Origin: Paratinospora sagittata
Taxonomy: Eukaryota; Streptophyta; Magnoliopsida; Ranunculales; Menispermaceae
Assembly: GCA_035771175.1 (NCBI GenBank)
Contig: CM069593.1
Span: 36,499,741 to 36,563,740 of the forward strand
Reading direction: 5' to 3'
Length of the DNA: 64,000 nt
The notes beneath the pieces are model-generated. The model saw only the letters and a list, made by a program, of their open reading frames with translations. It was not told where the DNA came from and made no database searches. The translations under genes and the position numbers were made by a program. This document shows, piece by piece, positions 1 through 11,073 of this stretch. The first letter of the stretch is position 1. Each line of letters begins with the position of its first letter.

Positions 1-2043
1 TAGCTATTTCTGAATAAGGTAGGCCAATAGAATCCACTTTGTAAGACTTTAGCTGTCGTTCTTGTGGGTCCAAAATGACCACCATAAAGGGAGGAATGGC
101 ACTCATGAAGAATAGCTTGGATGTCTTCCCCCGGTACACAACGCCGAATCAATTGATCATTGCATCTCTTGAAGAGTAGTGGCTCATCCCACATATAAGA
201 CTTGACATCGTGTAGAAATTTCTTTTTCTTGGCATAAGAGAGATCCGGAGGCAATGTGCCACATGCTAAGAAATTTACAAAATCAGCATACCATGGCACT
301 TTCACGCCTATACCATATAGTTGTTCATCAGGAAAAGTTTCAAGAATAGGTATGCAAGCATCCTCAACCTCATATTGCAACTGAGAAAGATGATTGGCTA
401 CAACATTCTCACTTCCTTTTTTATCTTTGATCTCCAAATCAAACTCTTGCAACAAGAGAATCCAACAAATCAATCGAGGCTTCGCATCCTTCTTCTCAAA
501 TAAGTAACGAATGGTCGCATGATCGGTGTATACAATGACCTTGGACCCAATGATCTAAAACCGGAACTTGTGGCATGAAAAGACAACAACTAATAATTCT
601 TTCTCGATTGTAGTGTAATTCTGTTGGGCTCCATCTTAAGTACGACTAGCATAGTAGAGAGCTCGAAACATATTTTCTTTTTGTTGGCCTAAAACCGCCC
701 CAATAGCAAAGTCGCTAGCATCGCACATAATCTCAAATGGTTATTTCCAATCTGGTACAATCATGATGGGGGCTGAGATTAATGTCTTTTTTATCAACTC
801 AAAGGCATCCACACAAGGATCATCAAAAGCAAACGGTGCATCTTTCTCGAGCAAGTTGCAAAGGGGCTTAGCAATTTTTGAAAAGTCTTTAATGAACCGC
901 TGGTAAAAACCAGCATGCCCCAAGAAACTACAGATGCCTTTCACATTCTTAGGATGAGGAAGCTTCTCAATGACTACTATCTTTGCCCTATCCACCTCAA
1001 GACCCTTGGAAGAAACCCTATGACCTAACACTATGCCTTCTTGTACCATGAAATGGCACTTTTCCCAATTTAGCACTAAGTTGGTTATTCACATCTTTGA
1101 AGCACAAGAGATAGATTATGAAGGCAATGGTCAAATGAAGTTCCAAAGACTGAAAAATCATCCATAAATACCTCCATTATCTCCTCAATCATATCAGCAA
1201 AAGGGTCATCATACACCATTGAAAATTCATCGGTGCATTGCATAAGCCAAATGGCATTCTCCGGAAAGCAAATGTGCCATACGGGCAAGTAAAAGTTGTC
1301 TTCTCTTGGTCTTTTGGTGCAATGGCTATTTGATTATAGCCCGAGTAACCGTCTAGGAAGCAATAGTATTCAAAACCCGCCAATCTATCCAACATTTGAT
1401 TAATGAAAGGAAGGGGAAAATGGTCCTTCCTTGTGGCCTTATTCAACTTCCTATAATCTATGCAAACACGCCATCCCGTGACTGTTCTTGTGGAAATCAA
1501 CTCATTATTTTCATTCTTGATCACCGTCATCCCACTTGTCTTGGGCACAACTTGTATTGGACTCACCCAAGGACTATCCGAAATGGCATATATAAAACCG
1601 GCTTTCAACCACTTCAATACTTCACCTCGAACTACCGCTTTCATTGTTAGATTTAGCCTTCGTTAGTGTTCAATGGAAGGCTTGTAGGAGTCATCCATCA
1701 AGATCTTATGCATGCAAAATGAGGGGCTTATACCCTTGATATCTGAAATAGACCATCCCAACGCTGATTTGTGTTCTCTTAGAATTCTCAATAACTTTTT
1801 TTCCTCAACACAAGATAAGGTTGAAGATATGATGATCGGGTAGGTAGATTTGTCACCCAAAAAGGCATATTGAAGGTGATCGGGTAGAGGTTTCAACTCC
1901 AGTGTTGTTTCATTCACTTCACTTGGTGTAGTTTCTTCTAAATCTTCCACTTTTGCTTGTGAAGAATCAACCGGTGGTGCTTCAAGAGCAAAAACATATT
2001 GCTTAAGTTCTTCATTCTCACCCAGTACTAATTGAGTGGACAA
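1..2043 (-). pseudogene. Athila pol remnant: RT, RNase H and start of integrase
   Basis: The - strand encodes, from 2043 downward, the acidic linker before RT, the RT fingers and palm (1189-1644, with WRVCIDYRKLNKATRKDHFP and MPFGLCNAP), the palm with the catalytic VFMDDFSVF (1085-1288), the connection (741-1076, GHAGFYQRFIKDFSK), RNase H (about 330-740, with DGAQQNYTTIEKELL) and the H2C2 zinc finger of integrase (about 1-330, [11 protein letters not shown]). In-frame stops and shifts fall between the pieces, at about 1660, 1290 and 1080 and inside RNase H near 640. In life this polyprotein copies the element RNA in the cytoplasmic particle and inserts the DNA. Here it is a relic. The integrase core is off the left edge. 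Confidence 0.9.
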
Positions 2044-2760
2044 GACAACTTTCTAGTGCATCCCCTGATATAGTCGCCTCATGAATTTCTGTCACACATT
2101 CTTCAATTATTTCCACTACATCTATCCGATGGCATGTACTCTCTTCTGCTGGAAATTTGAGGGTCTTGTAGATGTTAAACAAGAATTTTTCATCATTAAC
2201 TCTCAAGGTGAGTTCCCCTCGTTGCACATCTATCAATCCACGTCTGGTAGCTAGGAAAGGTCTCCCAAGGATCAACGGTATGTCACCATCTTCTTCGATA
2301 TCCAAAACCACAAAGTCCACCGGAAAGATGAACTTATCCACATTTACTAAAACATGTTCAATAGCTCCTCGAGGATAGTCATTGACCGGTCCGCTAATTG
2401 AAGTGAAATGGTGGTCAGCTATACTTCTCCAAGTCCCAATCTCCTGAAAATAGAAAGAGGCATAAGATTTATACTTGCACCCAAATCATATAAAACTTTA
2501 TTAAAATTTAAAGGACCAATAGTGCAAGGGATGGTAAAACTCCCTGGATCTTTGAGCTTTTGGGGAAGCTTTTTTTGTAATATCGCACTACACTCCTCGA
2601 TAAGCTTCACCGCCTCATAGGCCTCCAATTTTTTCTTCTTTGTCATCACATCCTTCATAAATTTGACGTAATTGGGCATTTGTTCCAAAGCATCTGCAAA
2701 TGGGATGTTGATGTGAATCTTCTTAAATATCTCTAGGAACTTGGCAAATTGTTCATCCAA
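2018..2760 (-). pseudogene. Athila protease region (broken)
   Basis: Two - strand reading frames (2419-2760 and 2018-2341) cover the end of gag and the aspartic protease. The active-site motif is LYDLGASINLMPLSIF, the D-x-GAS form usual for Athila proteases. The second piece holds the flap and tail (FIFPVDFVVLDIEEDGDIPLILGRPFLA). The two pieces are in different frames and are separated by stops near 2345-2418, so no complete protease can be made. The protease would cut the Gag-Pol precursor during particle maturation. Confidence 0.85.
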
Positions 2761-4295
2761 TATCTTCTTTTGGAATCTCTGAGGATAAGGTAAGGAAGGT
2801 TTTACTATATGGGGGTTATCCGAAAAAGTAATGGAACCCGGTGGGTACGGTCTTTTCTTCAGTTCATCTTGTTTTTTCTCTTCATGATGTACTTCACTCT
2901 CTATATTGCTTGATTGTGATGATGTGGCCTTCTCATCCTCGTTATTCTTTTCAGCCCGTTCAACTTTCTTTCCACTTCACAGGGTGATCGCCTTACATTG
3001 TTCCTTGGGGTTGACTTGAGTGTTGCTAGGAAATGATCCTTTTTGTTGTGCATTTATAGCTGAAGCAAGTTACCCAATTTGTCCTTCCATATTCTTCATT
3101 GAAGTCTCCAAGCTATCTATCCTTGACTCGGCCCTATCTTGCTTTGCCTCAGGCTTTGCTATGTATCCACTTAAAAGCTCCTCCAAAGAAGGTTTCTTCT
3201 CTTGTGTTGGCATGGACATACCCGTGGTGGGTTCAAAACATTCCTAGTGTTGGAATATGAGAAATTTTCATGATTCATTATCCCCGGGTGGTATTGGTTT
3301 GGGACTTGAGCATTGCTCCTATAGTTATACCCCCAGTTATTCACATAATTTACTTGCTCTTCAATAGTTCTTCCACCCAAGTATCCCATGCTTGCTGCAG
3401 CTACACGCTCAACGAATGGTTGTTGTGCACTTTGCATCGATGCTATTTGGTTAGATAATGTGGCTAACTGTGCCGAAATTGCAGTCATCAGATCAAGCTC
3501 AAGCACTCCAGCAACTTTCTTCACCAAGGATCTCTCATTAGGCATTTCATATGTGTCGGAAGCCATTTCTTCCAATAAGTTGAGAGCTCCCTCGGCCGTC
3601 TTGCTCATTATAGTGCCACCAGCTAAGTCATCTACCAAAGTGTGTGTGGCCACTGTCATCCCATTATAAAAAATCTGAAGTTGTGTCCATACTTCAAAAC
3701 CATGTTGTGGGCACTTCCTTAACAACTCCTTAAACAGTTCCCACGCCTCATAGAGTGACTCAGTGTCCAACTACTTGAACTGACTGATTTTTACTCGTAG
3801 TTGAGCTGTCTTCACCTGTGGGAAAAACTTTGGAAGGAATTTTTGCATCAACTCATCCCATGTAGCAACGCTCCCAGGTTGCAAACCTTGTAACCATGAC
3901 TTGGCCTTGTCCCTCAAAGAGAATGGGAACAACCTCAGTCGAATCACATCTTCAGCCATGCCATTGAACTTTACGGTATCGCACTTCTCCAAAAATGATT
4001 GTATATGAGTCACTGGATCTTTTATTGGCGAGCCGCCATACTGATGTTCCTGATCCATTGTGATTAACGTCGGCTTTAACTCGAAGTTGTTTGCCACAAT
4101 GGGCGTTCTCACAATCCCAGAGTAGTTCTCAGTAATAATAGGCTTGAAATAGTTCTGAAGAAGGCGTTGATTATTTCCAAGCTCCATTGCCTCTTGCTCC
4201 ACTCTTCTCTCCCTTTGTCTCTGTCGCAAAGTGTGCTTGATCTCAGGATCACATGGTACTAACTCAACACTTTTGGACTGTTGCATACACTTCAA
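2761..4295 (-). pseudogene. Athila gag remnant
   Basis: The capsid region begins at 4295 (- strand). It contains YGGSPIKDPVTHIQSFLE, LRLFPFSLRDKAKSWLQGL and, after a stop near 3771, ESLYEAWELFKELLRKCPQHG and a second half down to about 3171. The stretch 3170-2761 keeps gag-like low-complexity sequence rich in Glu and Lys with several stops. The Gag domain matches the plant retrotransposon Gag family, whose product builds the virus-like particle. At least one nonsense codon (3768-3770) and several downstream stops make it a pseudogene. The 4295 start is the first Met of the frame and is not otherwise proven. Confidence 0.85.
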
Positions 4296-4406
4296 TCAAC
4301 CTTCAAAACAAAAACAAAGAGATAAATTCAATAAAATTCAGAAAAAATATTAGATTAAATTCAAAACCAATTACTAACAATATTGATGAAACTAAAGTGA
4401 AACAAT

Positions 4407-4423
4407 CCCCGGCAAAGGCGCCA
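4407..4423 (-). other. Primer binding site, tRNA-Asp type (Athila, left copy)
   Basis: The + strand reads CCCCGGCAAAGGCGCCA, which differs at one position from the 3' end of plant tRNA-Asp including its CCA. On the element's own strand this is the 18-nt-type site TGGCGCC...GGGG directly inside the 5' LTR, six bases from its CA end. tRNA-Asp priming is known for Athila elements, so this supports the lineage call independently of the proteins. Confidence 0.85.
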
Positions 4424-4429
4424 AAAACT

Positions 4430-5736
4430 TGATGGTGTAAATTCAGATTCGCAAGTGTACGAATAGTCAAGTTATAATAAACCGACAGTGAGTCGGGTTA
4501 TCGTATCCACAAGAATTATTTTACTCACCAAATATCGTTTTCATTAATTTCTAACTTTATCTAGCTAATCAAATGGTAGAGTTTCAATAATTAAAAGGCA
4601 ATTAAAATTCAAATCAAACTAATAGAATATGGGAGATATCAAATATATGAGAATATCTAGAGACTTGACTTCACCTAACCTTCAATCATATAACTTAGAC
4701 ACGCTTATTATCAAATCAATTTCCTAGTCTATAGGTCAAAATCCGCACGTCTCTAATTCCCTCTCTCGAGTGCCAAATTAGAACGTATCATTAAGAACAG
4801 GATTTGATCTCTCGATAAAACCCTAATTCTCAATAACCCATTAAGTTTCGTGATTTTTCTACAACCTCATGAAACCTTGTAAACCTCTCGATTCTACAAC
4901 TATTTCATGTCATAATTCCCCTTATCCAACCTAGAAAACCCTCTCTTCAGTGTCGCCTTCCAAGTCTAGGTTCATTTGATTTGTGGCCAATAAACCAAAA
5001 GCATTAAGTGCATGGAATCATAAATAAACTATGGAGATTTCATTAATAATAAGCTAAATCTAAAATTAAACCATGATATTTAAGTTAGAATCCATCTCCT
5101 CTCTAGAACAATAAATTAGTTCATCTTTTGGATGATAAAAACACAAAACATGGACAAAAACTCTGAAGTAAACATCATATCAAACTCTAGAACTTGGAAC
5201 TTGAATCTTCTTCCTAGAAGGTTGAATCTTCGTGTTCTTCGTCTTCAAGCCGTCTTGTTCTCTCTCCAATCTGTTTCCCTTGAAAAGCCCTAAAATTTGA
5301 TATATTATATCACCCCCATTGTCCATTAGAAATCGAAATTAGAAAGTCTAGAACATCGCAAATCGCAATAGGGGTGCCCGACACCGCGGCGCCCAGAACC
5401 CTATATTTTTCACCTGATTCGTGGACTTAGCCAAATTTGTTTGCCTCTTTTCTACTTGAGCTCTTCAAGCTTCTCCTTTGCCACTTCTTGTACATATTCT
5501 TCTCATCCAAATCCATGACTACTCCATCCAAACACCTACAACACAAAGCAGATTAAATTAATAACTCACTCAAATATAAATTAAATCAAATTTATTAACT
5601 AATCAACTAAAATAATGCATAAAAACCAAATTAATCCTAAACTAACAGATGTATTAAAACTAACATAGACCTATCAAACTAATGCATAAAATGTCCTAAA
5701 ACATGCTCTATAACCTATGTAAATATGCAACTATCA
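4430..5736 (-). repeat. 5' LTR of the left Athila element
   Basis: The repeat begins TGATGGTGTAAATTC and ends ACTATCA (TG...CA) in + strand coordinates, about 1.3 kb. It shares with the LTRs at 7428-8958, 17592-19300 and 31876-33486 the block GGGTTATCGTATCCACA, four spaced CTCTCGA-type motifs (near 4757, 4807, 4882 and 4938) and a GC-rich stretch with CACCGCGGCGCCCAG near 5380. It is therefore the same broad family, but is too diverged to be the same element. A TATA-like run lies near 5300 on the element strand (GATATAATATATC). Confidence 0.85.
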
Positions 5737-6318
5737 ATATATATATATATATATATTAGTGTAAAATAACAAAATTATAAAAGTGTATTCATACAACATG
5801 TACATTATCTTTATTCATTATCCATTCTTAAGTTTTTCAATATTAAAGAGATGAAATTTAATAATTATTTCTATTAAATTTAATTTAATGGCTAAATTAT
5901 AATTATAATAAAATTAAACAGGCGACCCACTTTTAAAACTAAACAGGATCTAGACATGACTTTGGTGTTCGATTATAAAATTAGGTCGGGTTCAGATACA
6001 ATATAGATTTGTTAATATAAAGTGTTGTCTAGACCCAAATTTTTTGCCACCCCTATTATAATGTAATATTAATATTTCAATATCTTCTAAGAGTAGTTGA
6101 TTGTTTTTTATTTTATTTTTCTTTTTAATTAATGGTGTTTAGATTACCAGAGGAAACAAGGATCCCAAAAGACACAAGTACATCTGACAAGGGGCTCGTG
6201 GACCTCAGTGAACTATTCTAATGGCTATATATAAAGAAATCTATGAGGATGGTAAAGCTGAAAAGTGACAATTATCATGTGGTTTGAATTGTCTGTCATA
6301 CATATCACCAATTATCAA
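5737..6318. other. Intergenic segment between Athila and Tat elements
   Basis: There is no gene here. It opens with a short (AT)n run (5737-5756) and is AT-rich. Near 6050 it carries TTTTTTGCCACCCCTATT, which resembles the end of a hAT-like miniature element (compare 43211-43224), but no partner end is visible. If the Tat insertion is mentally removed, this stretch lies directly next to 34457 and so is the original far-upstream flank of LPAT2. Confidence 0.6.
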
Positions 6319-7131
6319 TGTTGGTGCAGAATCTGACCAACACCAAGTAAATGAACATGTGGAGGAGATGAATTGATCTGGAGACGCGAACCCTCCGGCT
6401 CCGGCGAGGGTATGTCCGCTAAATCTAAGAAGGAGATAAAGAAATAAGGCTATCGTAAAGAACACAGATATGGTGTTGGCCGAGGACCTTTTGATGTCTA
6501 AGTTAGAGCTCATTTAAGACTGTAGCACTAACTCTTGTTGAGAATGGTTACTTACCTTGAGGAGGGTTGTAGGTCTATTTATAGAGGAGGTCCTCTGGCC
6601 GGGGTGGCTAGCTGCCCAGTAGGCATATGCCACATGTCATCTCGCAGTTGGTCGAGGTGAGCTGGACGAGCTCATCTATTCCAAAAAGGTCGAATCGGGT
6701 AAACCGCATCTTCCTAGTTCATCTCGGAAAAGGAGTCATATTTCGTTTCTATGTCGAGGTCCGCATCCAATACGTATATCTACTCCGGATTTCTCAGGAT
6801 GCAACATGTTAGGAAGGGCTCTTTTATCATCCGCAGTCTTATCTGGAATGGTCAGCTCGGCTCTCTGATGAGCTGTGCCAAACTGAGTCTAGTTGTCATC
6901 AATAACTCATTTTCGGGATTTCCATAAAACCCTCTCGCCAGCTCGGTTCGGCCAACTTCCATTGGTCGAGTTGATTTCAGGTTGTCCGAGCTGAGTTGTC
7001 GATTGAATCGCGTAATTTGTATGCAATTCTTATTCTGTACCTCAGCTACATGTAGTCTTGGTAAGCTCTAAAGATGTTAGGTCGACTCATACAAATCTGA
7101 GGTCAGCTCATGCCGAGCTGATGATTCAACA
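6319..7131 (-). repeat. 3' LTR of the Tat element
   Basis: It aligns by eye along its whole length with 33623-34451, sharing for example GATCTGGAGACGCGAAC / GATCTGAAGACGCGAAC, CTCCGGCGAGGGTATGTC and CTATTTATAGAGGAGGTC. The last is TATA-like on the + strand and flanks the conserved CATGTGCCAC-type box. The open frame at 6241-6513 on the - strand is only a chance reading of this LTR. Many C/T differences separate the two LTRs, indicating an old insertion. Confidence 0.88.
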
Positions 7132-7147
7132 TTTACCCCCCAAGCTT
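7132..7147 (-). other. Polypurine tract of the Tat element
   Basis: Immediately inside the 3' LTR the - strand reads AAGCTTGGGGGGTAAA and then TGTTG of the LTR. A purine run next to the 3' LTR is where plus-strand DNA synthesis starts in LTR retrotransposons. Its position fixes the element's orientation as - and the LTR boundary at 7131. Confidence 0.8.
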
Positions 7148-7427
7148 TTTCAGCTCTAGCAGGAATGAGAAGCTTACATTTACTGTTGATTTTCCTCGAG
7201 ATTTGTAATATGAGAGACATCGTACAAATCACAGTGATGGTTCGTCTGCTTGGCTCGAGGCCTATGGATTTTTCTCAGGATTCGTAAATCGCACCTCTTT
7301 AGATCCATACGTCAAAACGATGCGGCTGCTCGATTCAGAACAATCAGATCCTCGAGATCTGTAACTTCTAGAAACTTTCAAGCCAAACGTCGCGTCGATT
7401 CGGTGTTCGGCTCAAGGTCGTTGGATA
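7148..7427 (-). other. Tat 3' untranslated region, left of the nested Athila
   Basis: This short stretch continues the Tat 3' region, rich in CTCGAG/GCTCGA words like those on the far side of the Athila insertion (19301 onward). No coding feature is supported. The open frame at 7250-7486 crosses the insertion junction and has no recognisable content. Confidence 0.55.
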
Positions 7428-8958
7428 TTGGGTATCGTATCCACAGGGATAGTAAATTAACTATTAAAAATGTCCAAAACTACTAAAGTAATGATTTTAT
7501 CTAGGCTAACAAAACGCGAGAATAAAGTGTGCTAAAAATTGAAATAGCTGAAATTAGAAATTAAACTAACAATTAAACAGAGATTTAGAGAAAATAGATG
7601 GTTACAGATTATTAGAGAGTTGATTTCACTATGTTGATCTATATGGGTATCAAAAGATAGTGTTGTTGATTTAATTCTTAAGTTTATAAATCATGAATCA
7701 AAAATTGTTTAAACCCTTCTCTCGAATGCAAATTCAAACATCTATGCTTCAATTTCTAATCCCCTCTCTCGTATGTAAATTAATAATTAAAGCATGCATT
7801 AAGACCTAAGATTCAATTTAAATGATTTCAAAGGGGTTGTAGGTCTCTCGACTCGATACAAACTCCCTAGGTTTCAATTCACTTGTTCAAACTCGAAAAC
7901 ACCTCTCTCGAGTGTAAGAATTTGAATCTAAATTCATCTAACAAGTGGCCAACAAGTTGCAAGCATTAAGTATGGAGAATTGAAAATAAACAAATCAAAT
8001 TGCTCAACAACACAAAAATAATGAAAATCAACCCATATGTCTCAATGTAGATTCATCAAACCCTCTAATAGAAATATTTAGTTCATCATCAAAGTCAAGA
8101 ATACAAGAGAGAAATTAAAGAGAAAAGACATGAATACAATAAGTATGGAACAAGAAATGAATTTACAACCCTCTTTTGAGTGTTTCTCCTTCTTCTTCTT
8201 CCTTTGAAAAGTTCTGCAACTTGTCTTCTTCTTCAATTTCTTCCTTGCTTCTCTTTTCCTCTATTCTCTACTCTATACTCTACTATACGGCTACTATTAT
8301 TCTATACACTCAGATCCGATCATAATAAAACCCTAAATAGCGAATTTATAAATCAAAAAATACAAAAAGACCAAAACAGCCCCACACATTAACGCACAAA
8401 ATCATAGTGCACAAGTAGCGCCGCGGTGCTTGTTTTGGTTCTCTCTCATGCACAATTCTCTCTCGGATAGCCGCGATGGGCGTCGCGGCACCCAGAAAGC
8501 ATGTCTTTTCAGTCTCTGGGACTTAGCATTTTTCTGGCTCTTCTGTGGCTCTTCTTTTGCAACATGTTCTTGTCACCATTTGATCCACATTCAAAGCTAT
8601 TTATTTACCTACAAAACATAACACAAAACACAAGTATATAATTTATATTATATGCAAGTGTGTATTAACACGTATAATTCAGTATGCCCTATGTATAGCT
8701 TGTAAAATATTGACAAAATTAATATTAAAAGGATGCAATTGACTTTAAGAAAAATACCTAAAAATCATTATTATTTTTCTAAACTAGCCTAATGTATTTT
8801 ATTCATGAAAACTACTAAAACTAACTTATAAAAATATCTAAATAAATCTAAAACACTAAATGAACTAATTAATGCAAATATGTCTAAAAACTAACTAAAT
8901 GCACCTAAAAACTTATGAAATTAACATGTAAAATACTAATCTAAAACTCAACTTATCA
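7428..8958 (-). repeat. 3' LTR of the nested Athila (outer end missing)
   Basis: It matches 17592-19300 from GGGTATCGTATCCACAG to the inner end CTCAACTTATCA. The first 80-90 bp of the partner (TGATAGTGTAAATTT to the AATGGG before the match) are absent, and Tat sequence abuts at about 7427. Four CTCTCGA-type motifs (7723, 7762, 7842, 7900) and the GC-rich CCGCGG block (8418-8485) are present. The open frames at 8180-8621 (+) are shadows of LTR sequence. Confidence 0.85.
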
Positions 8959-8973
8959 AATTCCCCCAAACTT
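8959..8973 (-). other. Polypurine tract of the nested Athila
   Basis: Directly inside the 3' LTR the + strand is AATTCCCCCAAACTT, so the element strand reads AAGTTTGGGGGAATT, followed by the LTR's TGATAAG. The purine run and its place confirm the - orientation of this element. Confidence 0.8.
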
Positions 8974-10028
8974 AGACTTTGATCGTCCCGAGCAAAGAGA
9001 AAAAATGAAAGTTGGATACAAAACTCTTCACATATTCCAGAATGAGCAAAAGTTTGAATTGCAAAGATTTGATAATCTCAAAAACAACTCACAATTCTCA
9101 CAACATAACTTAAGGAAGATTTCGAAAGTTTAAACTTATTTGTCTAGAATTTCAACCTACACAACCATGTCTTCTTTTCTATCTTTATTGACAACCAAAC
9201 ATAAAAAATCATTCACATGACCACTCATAAATCATATAGATCAATGCAATCAAGATAAAAATATGATCTCACAAAACAAAACGCAAACTTCATACGCTTA
9301 CTTTTCACACTTCTCTCCACTAATATAGGTCTCACACCAGTTAAGATCAATAGGACTTTGTTAAGCTTGTAATGTAAGGCCATGGGTTAAAGGAATAAGA
9401 TAAAAGGCTCAAATAAGGATGACTAGGGGTAATAAACTAACTAGGTAGGATTTATGGCTCAATAGATTCAAAAATGGCCTAAATCATCTCTCTCGCGGTG
9501 TAAATCCTAGGATTTTACCTCAAGAAGTGATCAAGCATAATCTCAATTTAAACATGAAGGGGAACTCATGATTATGATTTCACATTCAGATGTCAGTAAA
9601 GATGTTCAATAAACATGGTAGAGCAGATTAAGCACACAGACTTAAAGGTACTTTCTAATTTTTCAAAAGTCATGTTCAAAAATGAGTGTTAATACTATCA
9701 TAAATTATCCGTACAAAATCAAATCAAAACCAAAGCTCATAAAGGAATATGAGTTTTATTCATGACCTACTATTTATTTTACACACTATTATGCTAATAT
9801 GCAACCTAAATATGCAAACAAACACTACACAAAATAAACATTGAACCCTCCCCCAAACTTAAATGGTGCATTGTCCTCAATGGAACACAAAATAGTAAGG
9901 AAAGGTTCAAGAAACTCCCCTAGCCGCCTCAAGTAATGAAGATTTCGTTGATCTCTTTTTTGAGCGAGCAAATGACTGAACTGCTTCAGTCTTCCTTCTC
10001 CTCATCTTCATCTTCTTCACTGGAGTCA
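8974..10028 (-). other. Athila 3' non-coding region
   Basis: About 1 kb between the env-position ORF and the polypurine tract. It is AT-rich, with no open frame of note and no repeats that I could see. Long 3' spacers of this kind are usual in Athila elements. Confidence 0.6.
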
Positions 10029-11073
10029 TCATCTGCAATCGACTGGTGCTGGAAATTTTGGTGGTTTGGGAAATTGCAGCGGTAATAGACTGGTGAGATT
10101 CACAAACTGTGTTAACACAACATTGTATTGGACTTGGTAGTCGATGAAACGATTGGTCTTGTCCATCAAGTGCTCAAGACGGGACAACCGCTTATCCAGA
10201 TTGATTTGATGCTCCTGAGGTGGATGAGAAGAGGATGGCCCCTCACTAGGCGCTGTACTTGGTGAAATGATCGCATCTTTATATCGACTAAAATTCCCAT
10301 AATCAATAATGGCTTTTGGATATAAAATCTCCTCATCCGGTCGCCAAATCACCCCAGCGTTTTTTGCATAATGCTCATATAAGTGAAAGATGCGTAAGGC
10401 CCCCATTTGTTGGTGGATTGATGTTGTTTACAATAGAGCTGGCAATTACGTTCCCAACATCAATGGATTTCCTGGAAATGATGGCATAAAGCAGAATGAC
10501 CCTGTCTTTAGTCACATCAAATAAGTGGTTCACGGGCATTAGCTTACCACATAAGAAGTTAAGCCATGCCTTACTTAGCCGTCTTAATCCCTTTCAAGGG
10601 AATGACGAAGGGACTCCCCTATTTAGCTTCCATATTGTTCCATGGCGACACAAAGTAGAAATGATCTCGTTTGAATCGACTCATTCATTTAAATAAGTAG
10701 AGTGACCATCATTGTTAATATTCTGCAATCCATCGTATGCATTAATGGTGGAACAATCAAAAGACACCATGTGCCACCTCACAAACACCTTGTAATCATC
10801 ACGTGCTCGAGCATTTGCATAGAATTCACGTACTATGGAAATAACAACAGGGTCCGGTTGGCGCACAAATGTCCGCCATTGTCTCGCAAAAATTATTTTA
10901 GCAATTTGAGGAATGTGTGCCTGAGAATCATTCATACCCCTTTCTTGAACGAGGCTTCTCCTTACCACTGATTTATTATATTGTTTTTATGTTTCAGCAC
11001 TAATAAACCTTTGTTGATCAAATGGCGGAGCAAAAGAGGAAGATTTCCGCACTCTTTTTGTTTTCGGTGCCAT
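10029..11073 (-). pseudogene. Athila third ORF (env-position, putative plant transposon protein)
   Basis: Read on the - strand, it starts at 11073 with MAPKTKRVRKSSS, a basic N-terminus, and stops at 10987. It continues in other frames at 10681-10968 (IIFARQWRTFVRQPDP, VREFYANARARDDYKVFVRW) and 10029-10406 (HLYEHYAKNAGVIWRPDEE, then a Pro/Ser-rich linker and a Leu-rich segment KRLSRLEHLMDK). The middle piece fits the conserved domain often labelled putative plant transposon protein in Athila third ORFs, whose role is unknown. The position after integrase is that of the env-like gene, but I see no signal peptide or transmembrane segment, so calling it an envelope is not justified. At least two frame breaks. 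Confidence 0.7.

Larger units (their letters stand above)
1..5736 (-). mobile_element. Athila-type Ty3/gypsy retrotransposon, 5' two thirds, truncated by the window edge
   Basis: Read on the - strand the order is LTR (4430-5736), primer binding site, gag, protease, reverse transcriptase, RNase H and the zinc-binding start of integrase, which runs off the left edge. Gag, protease and RT words (for example DGYSGYNQIAIAP and LNWEKCHFMVQEG) are those of the non-chromodomain Athila lineage. Every domain is split by stops or frameshifts, so the copy is inactive. The outer LTR end is TG...CA, followed by ATATA, but the partner end lies outside the window, so the target duplication cannot be confirmed. 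Confidence 0.92.

Noticed and set aside
1..5736. Athila at 1-5736 and Athila at 7428-19300 as one duplicated element
   Set aside because: LTR lengths differ (1.3 against 1.7 kb), protein pieces differ throughout, and the primer site is kept in only one of them. They are separate insertions.
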